A DNA stretch of 64,000 nucleotides, from NCBI GenBank assembly GCA_017395215.1, contig JAFPVW010000023.1:53485-117484 (forward strand), written 5' to 3'. Origin of the DNA: Prevotella sp. Lineage in GTDB: Bacteria; Bacteroidota; Bacteroidia; Bacteroidales; Bacteroidaceae. The notes under the pieces were generated by a model. The model did no database searches, was not told the DNA's origin, and saw nothing but the letters and a program-made list of their open reading frames with translations. Positions 13,581 to 22,900 of this stretch are shown here, one piece after another (within the stretch, counting starts at the first letter, position 1; the number at the start of each line of letters is the position of its first letter). Both the position numbers and the translations under genes were made by a program.

Positions 13581-14123
13581 CTTCTCGCGCGCGTGCGCAC
13601 ATAGCATGATTTTTGCTTATCACTTGTCACTTTTTCATGGTTTTATGCTGACAGTCAGCGGTTTGGCAAGTGATAACGGCCTCGCAGCTTGTCACTTCTG
13701 GTCACTTATTCGTGATTTGTCACACAGATTTTATGATGTCACACAGATCTCCGAGATCTTTGTGACATTTAAATAGCAAAAAGCCCGGGTTCCAGATGTT
13801 TCCACGGCGTGGAACATTTGTCCCAGGCCGTGGGAACAGTACTAACTCGCCCACTTAAGGTCGTTAACTCGCCCACTTAAGGTCGTTAACTCGCCCACTT
13901 AAGGTCGTTAACCCGCCGGGTTGAGCCCCTTTACCCGCCGGGTTGAGACCAGTCAGGCGGCGGGTGCCGTCAGCAACGAAGAGGTGACAAGAAGTGACCA
14001 GAAGTGACAAGCTGAAAAGCCGTTATCACTTGACAACCTGCTGACTGTCAGCGCAGAAGGCCCAAAAAGTGACAAGTGATAACGGTTTTTTATTCTTATG
14101 TGCGTGCGCGCGCGAAAAGAGAA
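13581..14123. other. Gene-free element with ~140-bp inverted arms around tandem repeats
   Basis: The arms 13581-13721 and 13981-14123 are imperfect reverse complements; they share the GCGCGCG segment, TTATCACTTGTCACTTTTT, the palindromic GCTGACAGTCAGC (13647-13659, 14040-14052), CAAGTGATAACGGC and CTTGTCACTTCTGGTCACTT. GTGAC words recur every 10 bp in the right arm (13984, 13994, 14004), and GTCAC every 10 bp in the left (13691, 13701). Between the arms are further palindromes: 13737-13767 (14-bp arms, one mismatch), TTCCACGGCGTGGAA near 13800, and the 22-bp repeats. It fills almost all of 13557-14131. I see no ORF. An origin-like site or a structured RNA are possible readings. Confidence 0.8.
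13843..13908. repeat. Three exact 22-bp tandem repeats
   Basis: Units 13843-13864, 13865-13886 and 13887-13908 are identical. Each contains CGCCCACTTAAGG with a central CTTAAG palindrome. Two GC-rich palindromes follow directly (AACCCGCCGGGTT at 13910-13922 and ACCCGCCGGGT at 13933-13943). Confidence 0.95.
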
Positions 14124-14131
14124 TCTACATA

Positions 14132-15079
14132 CTATAACGACTCTATTTCTGCTGGCGTGAGTCCTGTTGCCTTGGCTATCTGCTCATTACTTAACGACAT
14201 GGCTTTCAAGTAACGAGCCGTATTGACTAATTTATCCTCTGCCTCCTTCGTTCTGGTCTCTGCCTCCTTCGTTCTGGCCTCTGCCTCCTTCGTTCTGGCC
14301 TCTGCCTCCTTCGTTCTGGCCTCTGCCTCCTTCGTCTTGGCTTCAGCCTTCTCCATCTTCATTTTCCAGTCGTATTCGAGGGTTCGCTGCGTAGAAACGC
14401 GATCCCAGAACTTGTCGTAGAAGAACATCTCCTCGTCGGTGAAGGCGGCACGCTCTACAATCTCAAGAGCCTCGTTCACCTCAGCATTCGCCAACAGCTC
14501 GGCAGGAGCCTCGCGCGTGTTCTCATCAATCTCTGTCAGGAAGCGCAGCCAGAGCACCTGCATCTTACGCTCCGAAAACGTCTGAGCCTTGAATTTAGGC
14601 AGTTCCACAAAGATGAGGTGCAGACCGTCTATCACTTCGTCAGTGAACTTGTCGTGAACCAGATGATAATAATGGTAGTAATCCTCAACATCGCGCATAA
14701 AGATGTCGTTCACGAAGTTCAGCGCATATACTGGCTGCAGGTTGGCGTAGAACATTCCCTTGTTCGTCTGCGCCACATAGGCTTTCGAGGCGTTCAGCAG
14801 CACGCGCTTCTTGAACGACTCGGTCCACGACATCTGCATCTCGACGATGAACTCGCGCCGTTTGTTGTCGCGACAGCACACATCGACGATGCTGTATTTC
14901 TCGACCTCAGTCCTGTCGGGAATCTTGTCGGCAGGCCAGTATTCTATGCTCTCAATACACTCGTCGTCGTTCAACGGCAGCAGCGCGTTGAGCAGGCTCT
15001 TCACCAGATGCTTGTGCTCGCCGAATATCTTCTTGAAAGTCAGGTCGGCTTTCGGGTCCAGGTATTTTCCTTTTATCAT
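14132..15079 (-). CDS. Rpn-family PD-(D/E)XK nuclease (putative transposase family TIGR01784)
   Basis: A 315-aa protein. The N-terminus LDPKADLTFKKIFGEHKHL is the hallmark start of this Bacteroidetes family. The nuclease core shows D66 in SIVDVCC and E80-x-Q82 in FIVEMQ, the expected PD-(D/E)XK residues. Rpn proteins are linked to recombination and DNA cleavage; a defence role has been proposed for relatives. Residues 247-281 form five near-identical 7-residue units (KEAEART) ending in a coiled coil, encoded by 21-bp tandem repeats. The C-terminal LSNEQIAKATGLTPAEI looks like a helix-turn-helix-like tail, common in these proteins. It has its own promoter. Confidence 0.85.
   Translation of the reverse strand: MIKGKYLDPKADLTFKKIFGEHKHLVKSLLNALLPLNDDECIESIEYWPADKIPDRTEVEKYSIVDVCCRDNKRREFIVEMQMSWTESFKKRVLLNASKAYVAQTNKGMFYANLQPVYALNFVNDIFMRDVEDYYHYYHLVHDKFTDEVIDGLHLIFVELPKFKAQTFSERKMQVLWLRFLTEIDENTREAPAELLANAEVNEALEIVERAAFTDEEMFFYDKFWDRVSTQRTLEYDWKMKMEKAEAKTKEAEARTKEAEARTKEAEARTKEAETRTKEAEDKLVNTARYLKAMSLSNEQIAKATGLTPAEIESL
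14237..14341. repeat. Five 21-bp tandem repeats inside the Rpn-type gene
   Basis: Units of 21 bp run from 14237 to 14341 and encode the heptad KEAEART on the minus strand. Because the unit is a multiple of three, gain or loss of copies would only change coiled-coil length. Confidence 0.9.
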
Positions 15080-15126
15080 ATCGTTTCCTCCCTCTCTTCT
15101 TCCGTTACGTTAAGGGCTTTCGCCTG

Positions 15127-15158
15127 CAAAGATAGCCTTTATTTTCGAGACCGCCAAA
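15127..15158 (-). promoter_or_regulatory. Promoter of the Rpn-type gene
   Basis: Minus-strand TTTG (15155-15158), 20-bp spacer, TATCTTTG (15127-15134). The bases around -33 (CCGCCAAACCTTAGCC on the plus strand) nearly repeat those of the toxin-antitoxin promoter and of copy A at the window start. Confidence 0.85.
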
Positions 15159-15173
15159 CCTTAGCCGGACTTT

Positions 15174-18100
15174 TTACGGGCGAGGTGCCTTCTCGAAGGC
15201 TACGGCACGGACGGAGTGGCCTACATAGCGCAGGGCGTTGCCGTCGTTATGGCCGAAAATATGCCAATAATCGTTGCTACAATACATTGCCCTGTCTCCA
15301 GTTGTAAAGTCGAGCACGTAGCAATACGAAGGATCACTGCTCTGAGTAGCCGTCATATACGAGCCGCCGGTGTTTTCGAAGTAGTAATTCGTATAGCTCT
15401 TGTAACCGGCAGCAGGCAGGAATATGCTGTTGCCATTCGGCCCAGTGACGCGCCAGCCGCTGACACTATTCTCCGAAGTCCATACCCAGTTTTCATCGGG
15501 CAGGCTTCCTAATTCTGTCATTTGCGTAGACGTGGGCATACACCACAACGATCCCATATTTGCGAGCGCTGCATCATAAGACGTACCTTGAATGTTGCCG
15601 CCATTGCCAAGCGTCGTGGTGCCATAGGTGTTGTTCTCCGACGTATAGACATCCTTCACCGAGGTCTCACCCCAAGTATAGAAGCCGCCAAAGTCGGAAG
15701 GAACGTTGGCACCGACGTTCATATTAGCCCAAAGCGTACCAGACTCCAGCCCAAGGTCAACCATCTCCAAGCCGAAATGGCGAGCCTTGCTATAGCAAAC
15801 AGTATCACCATAATCTACGTATGCACGGTACCAATAACCGAGGTTGTTGGCGACGGGAACAACCTGTGAGAACGTTTTCGTCCTGTCAAGCGTCTGCTCA
15901 TAATATGCTTGCGCAGTAGCCTTCACTATGCTGTCGTTGGCACCAATCACGAAGCCCACTGTTGCGCCGTCGATTCTGGTGGTGGAGCTGAGCGTCCCGT
16001 GCAATGTGGCACTGGTGTCACCCCACTTCCACGTGGCACTGTCGGCAAGAATGTTCATTACACCGTGAGCTGTAACAGCATTGGGCGATGCCACTGCACG
16101 CACGGTATGTCCCATACGGCGCTCGGCAAAGGGATCGTTATGAGTGAAAATGCTCCAATACGGGGCATCACTGTATATCACCTTATCTGATGTGTTGGCG
16201 GCAAGCGTATAGGCATATCCACTGAAACTGCCTGACTGACTTGCACTCGGATAAACGCAGCCGTACGCCAACTGCGGCAAACTTGTACCATTCTTATAAC
16301 CTCCAGCGGGCAGGAAGATGCTGTTGCCATTAGGACCGGTGACGAGGAAACCGTTGACATTGTTCTGCGACGTCCACGTCCACGTACACAAATCCATCAA
16401 GGCCGTAAGTTCGTCATTCGTAGGCATACGCCAGGCATTGCCCATCTTCACATGGGCAACATCCAACTCCGAATTGCTGATACACAAGTTGTCACCCATA
16501 TTCACATACTGGCCAAGACGCGGGATGTAACCGCAATACTCGCTGAGCGAATAGTCGGCCTTTGTCGTCGTCTCGCCCCAGGCATAATAGTTGCCATAGT
16601 CTTCGGGCGTGCTTGCCTCGACATTTATGTTCGCCCATAGCGTGCCGATGCCGAGGTCGACCATCTCGAGTCCGTAGTGACGCGCCTTGCCGTAATAGAC
16701 CGTATCACCATGCTCTACATAAGCACGATACCAATAGCCGATGTTGTCATGTACGGGAATGCTTTGATGGAACTTTCCTGTACTCTGTACCGTTTGCGGA
16801 ATGATCTCCAAGGCAGTTCCCTGGGTTATACTGTCGTTCATACCGATGATGAATCCCACGGTAACGTCCTCCTCGATGGGTGTCGTGCTACTCAACGTGC
16901 CATAGAGCACAGCCTCCGTATCGTTCCACTTCCACGTGACGCTGTCTGTCAGGACGTTCAGCACCATTCCGTCTGCACCGCTGCCATTGGGAACGGCCAC
17001 CGCACGAACACTATGGCCTATGCGACGTTCGGCAAAAGGATTGTTATGGCTGAAAATGCTCCAATAGGTTGCTTCACTATAAATTGTCCTTTCACCAGAC
17101 GTGAAACCAAGCGTATAGGCATAGTCACTACCGTTTCCTGACTGTAATGACGTCATATACACACCGCCGCTATTGCTCCATTGCGGGGTAGCACCGTCCA
17201 TATAGCCGGCAGCGGGCAGGAAGATGCTATTGCCATTGGGGCCGGTGACCTTATAACCGCTGACATTGTCCTGCGACGTCCATCGCCAGTCACAGTCATC
17301 CTTCAGCTCTTCCATTTCCGCATACGTGGGCATACGCCAGGCATTGCCCATCTTCACATGGGCAACATCTTGCTCGGTGGCTGCAATGTCAAAATTGTCG
17401 CCAAGGTTATAATATCTGTCTTGCCTATACCACTGATAGGTGCCAAGGACATAGTTTTCCTTCGGTTCCAACTCGCCCCAAGCATAATGGTTGCCATAGT
17501 CGGCAGGTATGTCGGCACCGATGTTCATATTGGCCCACTTCACCGAAAGTCCCAAGTCAACCATCTCATAGCCATAATGACGAGCCTTGCCGTAAAAGAT
17601 GGTGTCGGAGGCCATCACGTATGCACGATACCAATAGCCGATGTTGTCGAATACGGGCTGCGTCAGCGTGAAACTGCCAAGAACCGACACTTCCTTCTGC
17701 AGTCTGAACCTTGCCGTGGTGGTATCAATGGCGGCACTGTCGCCAATGACAAAGCCGACCTTGACGGTTCCCTTCAATGGTGTGATGCTACTGAGCGTCC
17801 CAAAGAGATGAGCCTCGGCATCGCCAAGTTTCCAAGTCGTGCTGTCTGTGTGTATGTTGAATGTCAGTCCGTCTTTCGTCGTGGCATTGGGGGCAGCCAC
17901 CGCACGGACGGCATGGCCGATGCGCCGTTCTGCAAAAGGATTGTCGTGGCTGAAAATACTCCAATAAGTGGCATAATTATATATCACTATTTCGCCAGAG
18001 GTGAAACCAAGCGTATAAGCGTAACCACTAATGTCACCTGCCTGTGTAGAAGTCATGTAGATGCCGCCGCTGTTCTTCCAATCCAAACTCGTCCCGTTCA

Positions 18101-19931
18101 TATAGCCGGCGGCAGGCAGGAAAATCTTGTTGTTGCTGCTACCCGTTATGATATAACCATCCACGCCGTTGATGTTGTCCCACGACCAAGAGCAGTTGGT
18201 TATCAAGTCTTGCATTTCCGTAGATGTCGGCATACGCCAGATGCCGCCCCATTTCACAGCGGCTACATCGTTCTGCGTACCAGAGATGTCATAGTCCTCA
18301 CCAAGATTACGGGTGCCCCACTTGTAGTTACCGCTCGTGTAGCTGTCCTTCGACTCCACTTCGCCCCAGGCGTAGTAGTTGCCGTAGTCCTCGACTGACG
18401 TCGCGCCTATGTTGCGGGCCGCCCACTTCGTACCACTCGGCAGGCCGAGGTCGACCATCAGCACCTCGACGGGACGGAAGCTCCCTGCGAGGCACTCCTC
18501 CTTCGTCGTACCTGATGCGCAGGGAAGGAAGATACGCAAACGTTCACCGTACTCCTTTGCTACGGCAGCACCAGTGACGAACCAGCCCGACTTGCCATTG
18601 TAAGTACCCGCAGTCCACCGGCACTTCTTCAGTATCTCCTCACGCTGGTCGGCATCGGGCATCAGCCACTGCGTCACAACCGTCTGCTCTAACAATGCGG
18701 CGTTGGCATCAGCATCGCTGTTGAAGGTGCGGCCCTCACGGCTCGGTTCTGAAGCGCCCACGTTCACGTTCGACCAGTTGCACGACAGGCCAAGGTCGAT
18801 CGTGCGGAACTCCTCGTCGAGGATGTAGCACGTCACGGGATAGACCGTGTTGGCCACGGGCTGGAAGGAGAACGTCTGGCGGTAAACCTTCGAGATGTGG
18901 CTCAGCGTGTCGGTGAGGTAGTAGGTTGCCGTGAACGAACGACTGGCGTCCTGCGGAGCTATTACCATATACGAGGCGCAGGAGTCCTGCTCGCTGTTCA
19001 CACTGTGACCCAGGAAGAAGTCCGTCGGCTTCTGCGGGACGAGGTTCAGCGTGATGGTGTTGCTCGTTGCGGAGCCGTTATACAGGCCACCAGTAGCCAG
19101 CTGGTAGGTGCCGGCGATGGCATTGCTGCACGTCAGCACAATCTTCTCTATCCTCACACTCGGCAGGTGGTCGATGTGGGGCAGGAAGCACAGATAGGCC
19201 GCCTGGTGCTGAAGGGTGAAGGAATAAGACCCACCCCCGTCCCCTCCCTGTGAGGGTGGGGTGTTTATAGTAGCGATGGCCGTGCCACAGTCGCCACTGG
19301 GACCGATGTGGTCGGTGTTGTCGGCACCGGTCTGGGTCTGCTCGCTCAGTATCGTCACGCTCTTGCCCGGATAGTAGACGGCATAGGAAGGGGCATCAAG
19401 GTCGGCACTGTCGAACACAAACTGGGCACTCGTCTTGTCCTGCGTCAGCTGACCGGCACGGCTCTCGTAGCCCACGTCGAGCCGGATGCGGTCGTTCTCG
19501 GTCCACTTGAACGTCACGTTGTCTTTACCCGCACCGGGGAAATGTCCCTCGAAGGATGAGCGGCGGGGGCGACCTGCACCAACACCTGCAGGAAGGGGGG
19601 ACTCAACAAGGCGGGCCTCGGAGGGCTGCTCGGTCATGCTGCCCTGGAACACCACACGACGGCCGTTGGGCATCACGAGGCTGTCAACCTGCGACAGCAT
19701 GTAGCGGCGCTCGCCCTCACCGTCGGCTACGACCAGCGACACATAGTCGTCGTGCTCCACATCGTTCAGGTCGAGGCGCGAGTGATACAACGAAGAGCCT
19801 GACGACAACACCATCTTGTCGACGATGCCACCAGCAAGGTAGACGCGCAACGGTCTAACCGACCGCTCCTGCGCCGCAGCAGTTAAGGTTAGCGTTAAGG
19901 TTAGCGTTATTATCGTTGCGGTCTTCTTCAT
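15174..19931 (-). CDS. Giant secreted FSMPD-repeat protein 1 (last gene of the array operon)
   Basis: 1585 aa. The signal peptide (MKKTATIITLTLTLTLTAAA) is followed by the shared head (about 20-375). This head contains YHSRLDLNDVEHDDY, a TFKWTENDRIRL segment, YAVYYPG and YMVIAPQD, and faintly resembles fimbrillin domains. Next comes a degenerate FSMPD (from about 378) and four full FSMPD modules starting near residues 492, 790, 1090 and 1389. Each reads VDLGL..TKWAN, YYAWGE, WRMPT, GPNGNSIFLPAAGY and ends VRAVA. FN3-like modules (YWYRAYV..GDTVYYGKARHYG) separate them. FSMPD resembles C-type-lectin-like folds, so ligand binding is plausible. There is no T9SS tail. The gene lies 31 bp after the CUB-protein gene, with no promoter between. 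Confidence 0.85.
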   Translation of the reverse strand: MKKTATIITLTLTLTLTAAAQERSVRPLRVYLAGGIVDKMVLSSGSSLYHSRLDLNDVEHDDYVSLVVADGEGERRYMLSQVDSLVMPNGRRVVFQGSMTEQPSEARLVESPLPAGVGAGRPRRSSFEGHFPGAGKDNVTFKWTENDRIRLDVGYESRAGQLTQDKTSAQFVFDSADLDAPSYAVYYPGKSVTILSEQTQTGADNTDHIGPSGDCGTAIATINTPPSQGGDGGGSYSFTLQHQAAYLCFLPHIDHLPSVRIEKIVLTCSNAIAGTYQLATGGLYNGSATSNTITLNLVPQKPTDFFLGHSVNSEQDSCASYMVIAPQDASRSFTATYYLTDTLSHISKVYRQTFSFQPVANTVYPVTCYILDEEFRTIDLGLSCNWSNVNVGASEPSREGRTFNSDADANAALLEQTVVTQWLMPDADQREEILKKCRWTAGTYNGKSGWFVTGAAVAKEYGERLRIFLPCASGTTKEECLAGSFRPVEVLMVDLGLPSGTKWAARNIGATSVEDYGNYYAWGEVESKDSYTSGNYKWGTRNLGEDYDISGTQNDVAAVKWGGIWRMPTSTEMQDLITNCSWSWDNINGVDGYIITGSSNNKIFLPAAGYMNGTSLDWKNSGGIYMTSTQAGDISGYAYTLGFTSGEIVIYNYATYWSIFSHDNPFAERRIGHAVRAVAAPNATTKDGLTFNIHTDSTTWKLGDAEAHLFGTLSSITPLKGTVKVGFVIGDSAAIDTTTARFRLQKEVSVLGSFTLTQPVFDNIGYWYRAYVMASDTIFYGKARHYGYEMVDLGLSVKWANMNIGADIPADYGNHYAWGELEPKENYVLGTYQWYRQDRYYNLGDNFDIAATEQDVAHVKMGNAWRMPTYAEMEELKDDCDWRWTSQDNVSGYKVTGPNGNSIFLPAAGYMDGATPQWSNSGGVYMTSLQSGNGSDYAYTLGFTSGERTIYSEATYWSIFSHNNPFAERRIGHSVRAVAVPNGSGADGMVLNVLTDSVTWKWNDTEAVLYGTLSSTTPIEEDVTVGFIIGMNDSITQGTALEIIPQTVQSTGKFHQSIPVHDNIGYWYRAYVEHGDTVYYGKARHYGLEMVDLGIGTLWANINVEASTPEDYGNYYAWGETTTKADYSLSEYCGYIPRLGQYVNMGDNLCISNSELDVAHVKMGNAWRMPTNDELTALMDLCTWTWTSQNNVNGFLVTGPNGNSIFLPAGGYKNGTSLPQLAYGCVYPSASQSGSFSGYAYTLAANTSDKVIYSDAPYWSIFTHNDPFAERRMGHTVRAVASPNAVTAHGVMNILADSATWKWGDTSATLHGTLSSTTRIDGATVGFVIGANDSIVKATAQAYYEQTLDRTKTFSQVVPVANNLGYWYRAYVDYGDTVCYSKARHFGLEMVDLGLESGTLWANMNVGANVPSDFGGFYTWGETSVKDVYTSENNTYGTTTLGNGGNIQGTSYDAALANMGSLWCMPTSTQMTELGSLPDENWVWTSENSVSGWRVTGPNGNSIFLPAAGYKSYTNYYFENTGGSYMTATQSSDPSYCYVLDFTTGDRAMYCSNDYWHIFGHNDGNALRYVGHSVRAVAFEKAPRP
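19229..19266. repeat. In-frame GC-rich palindromic insertion (PPSQGGDGGG) in FSMPD protein 1
   Basis: CCCACCCCCGTCCCCTCC followed by TGTGAGGGTGGGG encodes TPPSQGGDGGGS in the head. The closest paralog (gene at 23043) has NDNVNDNV at the same place in otherwise nearly identical sequence, so the segment looks inserted. Confidence 0.6.
19561..19625. repeat. In-frame GC-rich insertion (PLPAGVGAGRPRR) in FSMPD protein 1
   Basis: Encodes SEARLVESPLPAGVGAG and RPRR in a linker before the GHFPG motif. A nearly identical copy is at 27525-27590 in the paralog; other paralogs have shorter, unrelated linkers here. Confidence 0.5.
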
Positions 19932-19962
19932 ATTCTACTATATTAAAGATTATCTTGTTTGA

Positions 19963-22900
19963 CTAAGGCTCCGATTCTTCAGAAGAATCCGGCGCAATGA
20001 ACTCGACGGTGAGGTCAAGACCGTCGTATACGACACTTCCATCCGTATGGAACCTAAGACGCATGACACGGCTTTCGGTGGTGTAGTCAACGGTCTGGTT
20101 ACGTCCGACACGCACCACCTTCTCCACCTCATTGTCATAGACGCGCAAATAGTCGTGGCCAGACTCCGTATCAATAGTACCGTGAACACGCAGCCTGTAA
20201 CCCTCGGGCAGCGTGAACCGCAGAGAGCCGTCCATGCTATTGCCATATCCTGAGGCATCTCCATTATTGTCATAGACCTTCATAGACGTCACGCCATTGG
20301 CCAGTTTGTAAGACAGCTGCTCCTCGGTCAGGTTCAGAACGTAGTTACTGGGAATGTTATACGCTACCACATCGTCGTGGAGAAGCGTAACAACACAGTC
20401 ATAGCCGCTATACACGACGGAACCGTCGGTCTTGAAATGGGTAAAGAACACATTGTTGTTGGTAGTGGTGGTAACTGTGCCGTGCGGGTCAGCCAGACAA
20501 TGGAAACTGCTGTTGTCGCCGTCGTAGATATACAGATGGTCGGCACCCTCCAGGCTGGTCGTACAGTCAATCTTCATACGATAGCCCACTGGGGCATCCA
20601 CGAACATATAACCATTGACGTTGTTGCCATAGTTGCCGTTCTTTCCTGCATAGTCGTAGAAGCGGAACTTCGACATACCGCAGTCCAACAACCGCTGCAG
20701 GTATTTCCGTTCGATGAACGTGGTGTCGTTACCCGCCATGATGACTTCCAGCGTAGAGTCGGCTTTGACGAAATAGGGTGTGACTACCACATCGCCGTAA
20801 GGCATCAGGAAGTGCGAAACGTCGTGATACCAGTTGCCGTCGCGCACACGGACGCTGTCGCACATCAGGTAGTGGCGGCTGGCAGAAGAGGCACTCTGGA
20901 AGAGCTTCGGGTCGTCGTCGTAGAGCGTCAGCACCTTGTCATCGGTAGCCACGCGGATGTGCTCCAGCATATAGCCCGGAGCAGGCGTCACCGTCAGTGT
21001 GACAGTGTCCTCGGGGTTGGCCTCGTATGTGCTGGCCGTCAGCGTGCCGCCTTCCACCTTGGCGATTTCCACATTGTAGTTCGTCAGTTGCCGCTGGATG
21101 GTGACGGTTAGGTTAAGACCCGACCGAACACTACTACCATCAGAGTGGAAATACAGCATGACATCATTTGTCTTCGATGTGGCATTGGCAGTGGTGCTGC
21201 CTCCATACCGGGCAACCTCAGTATTGCCGCTATCCGTATGGTCGTACACAATGAACGGGTCGCAGCCTACGCTCTCGGTGTTCACGCTGCCAGACACATT
21301 CAACTTGTACCCTTCGGCGCAGATGATATGAAGATAGCCACTGATGCCGTTCGCATAGTCGTCGTCCGGACCCGCATGGTCGTAGACCTTGATGCTGTAG
21401 CCCGGACCGTGGGTGCGCAGGTCAACGGTCTGCGTACCGCTGGAGGGGATGCGGAAGTCGTGGGAGACAGCCTTCACCGGCCTTGTGTTCATGGCGAGCG
21501 TGGCGGCAATTATCTTTTTCGCCTGACTCTCGTGCGTCAGGACAAGGGCTGTCTGTGCCTCGGTCTCGCCACCGCTGTCAAGCCAGTAATAGCCGTTCTC
21601 AGGATGCTGGCCGACGCTGCCGTCCTTGTAGCCATTCAGTGGCAGGAAGATGCGCGGTAGGGGGATGTCGTCGTTGCCGTTGTTCGTGCCCTCCACGAAC
21701 CAGCCCTCGGTACCGTTGTACGTGCCCCACGTCCACGTACACATATCGAGCAGTTCATCCATTGTGTCCTCGGTCGGCATCTCCCATCCGCCGGTCATCG
21801 CGTCGTGGGTGGCCTGCCAGGTGAAGAAGTCGCCCGCTTCGTTGGGCAGATCGCTCCCGAAGTTCACCGACGACCACAGGTAGTCGTAGCCCATGTCGAT
21901 GGTGCGGAACAGCGACTCCGGGATGTGGCACGTCACGGGATACACCGTGTTGGCCACGGGCTTGAAGCTGCTCAGCGTCTGAACGTAGGTCGTGGAAAGG
22001 CGGCTCAGCGTATCGGTCAGGTGGTAGGTCACAGTAAACGTCTGCGCACTGCCCTGCGGGGCTATTACCATATACGAGCCGCACATACGCTGCGCATCGT
22101 CGGTGACGTGGCCCAAGAAGAAATCGTTATCCTGCTGCGGGGCACGGTTGAGCATCAGCGTAATCTTGTTCGATGTGTTCGTACCGTTAAAGAGACCGCC
22201 GGTCGACTGTTCGTAGGTGCCGGCAATGGCTGACGAACACGACACGTCAATCTGCGTCAGTCGGACACTCGGCAGGTGGTCGATGCGCGGCAGGAAGCAC
22301 AGGTAGGCCGCCTGATGCTTCAAAGTGAAGCTATAGTTATCGTTAACGTTATCGTTCAGTTTAGCGGTGGCCGTTCCGCAATCGCCGCTGGGGCCGATGT
22401 GGTCGGTGTTGTCGATTCCCGTCTGCGACTGATGGGCGGCGATGGTCACCGTGCGGTCGGGGTAATAGACGGTGTACTCCGTCGCCTCGAAGTCGGCATC
22501 GTCGAACACGAACTCAGCTTCCGTGCGTTCAGCCGTCAGACTTGTGGCACGGCTCACCGCCCCGTTTTCCAGGCGAATGCGGTCGAGTTCCGTCCAGTAA
22601 AACGTCACATTGCCCGTTCCCTGACCGGGGAACTGCCCGTTGAAGGAAGTGTGCTTCACTCCCCTCCCCGCCCCTCCCCCGAAAGGAGGGAGCATATTTT
22701 CGTCTTCGTGTTCGTTTCCATTAGTATACCCCCGGAACACCACGCGCCGACCGTTGGGCATCACGAGGCTGTCAACCTGCGACAGCATATAGCGGCGCTC
22801 GCCCTCACCGTCAGATACGACCAGCGACACGTAGTCGTCGTGCTCCACATCGTTGAGGTCGAGGCGCGAGTGATACAACGAAGAGCCTGACGACAAGGCC

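Noticed and set aside
13843-13908. CRISPR-like array
   Set aside because: The three 22-bp units are directly adjacent with no spacers, and no cas genes are present.
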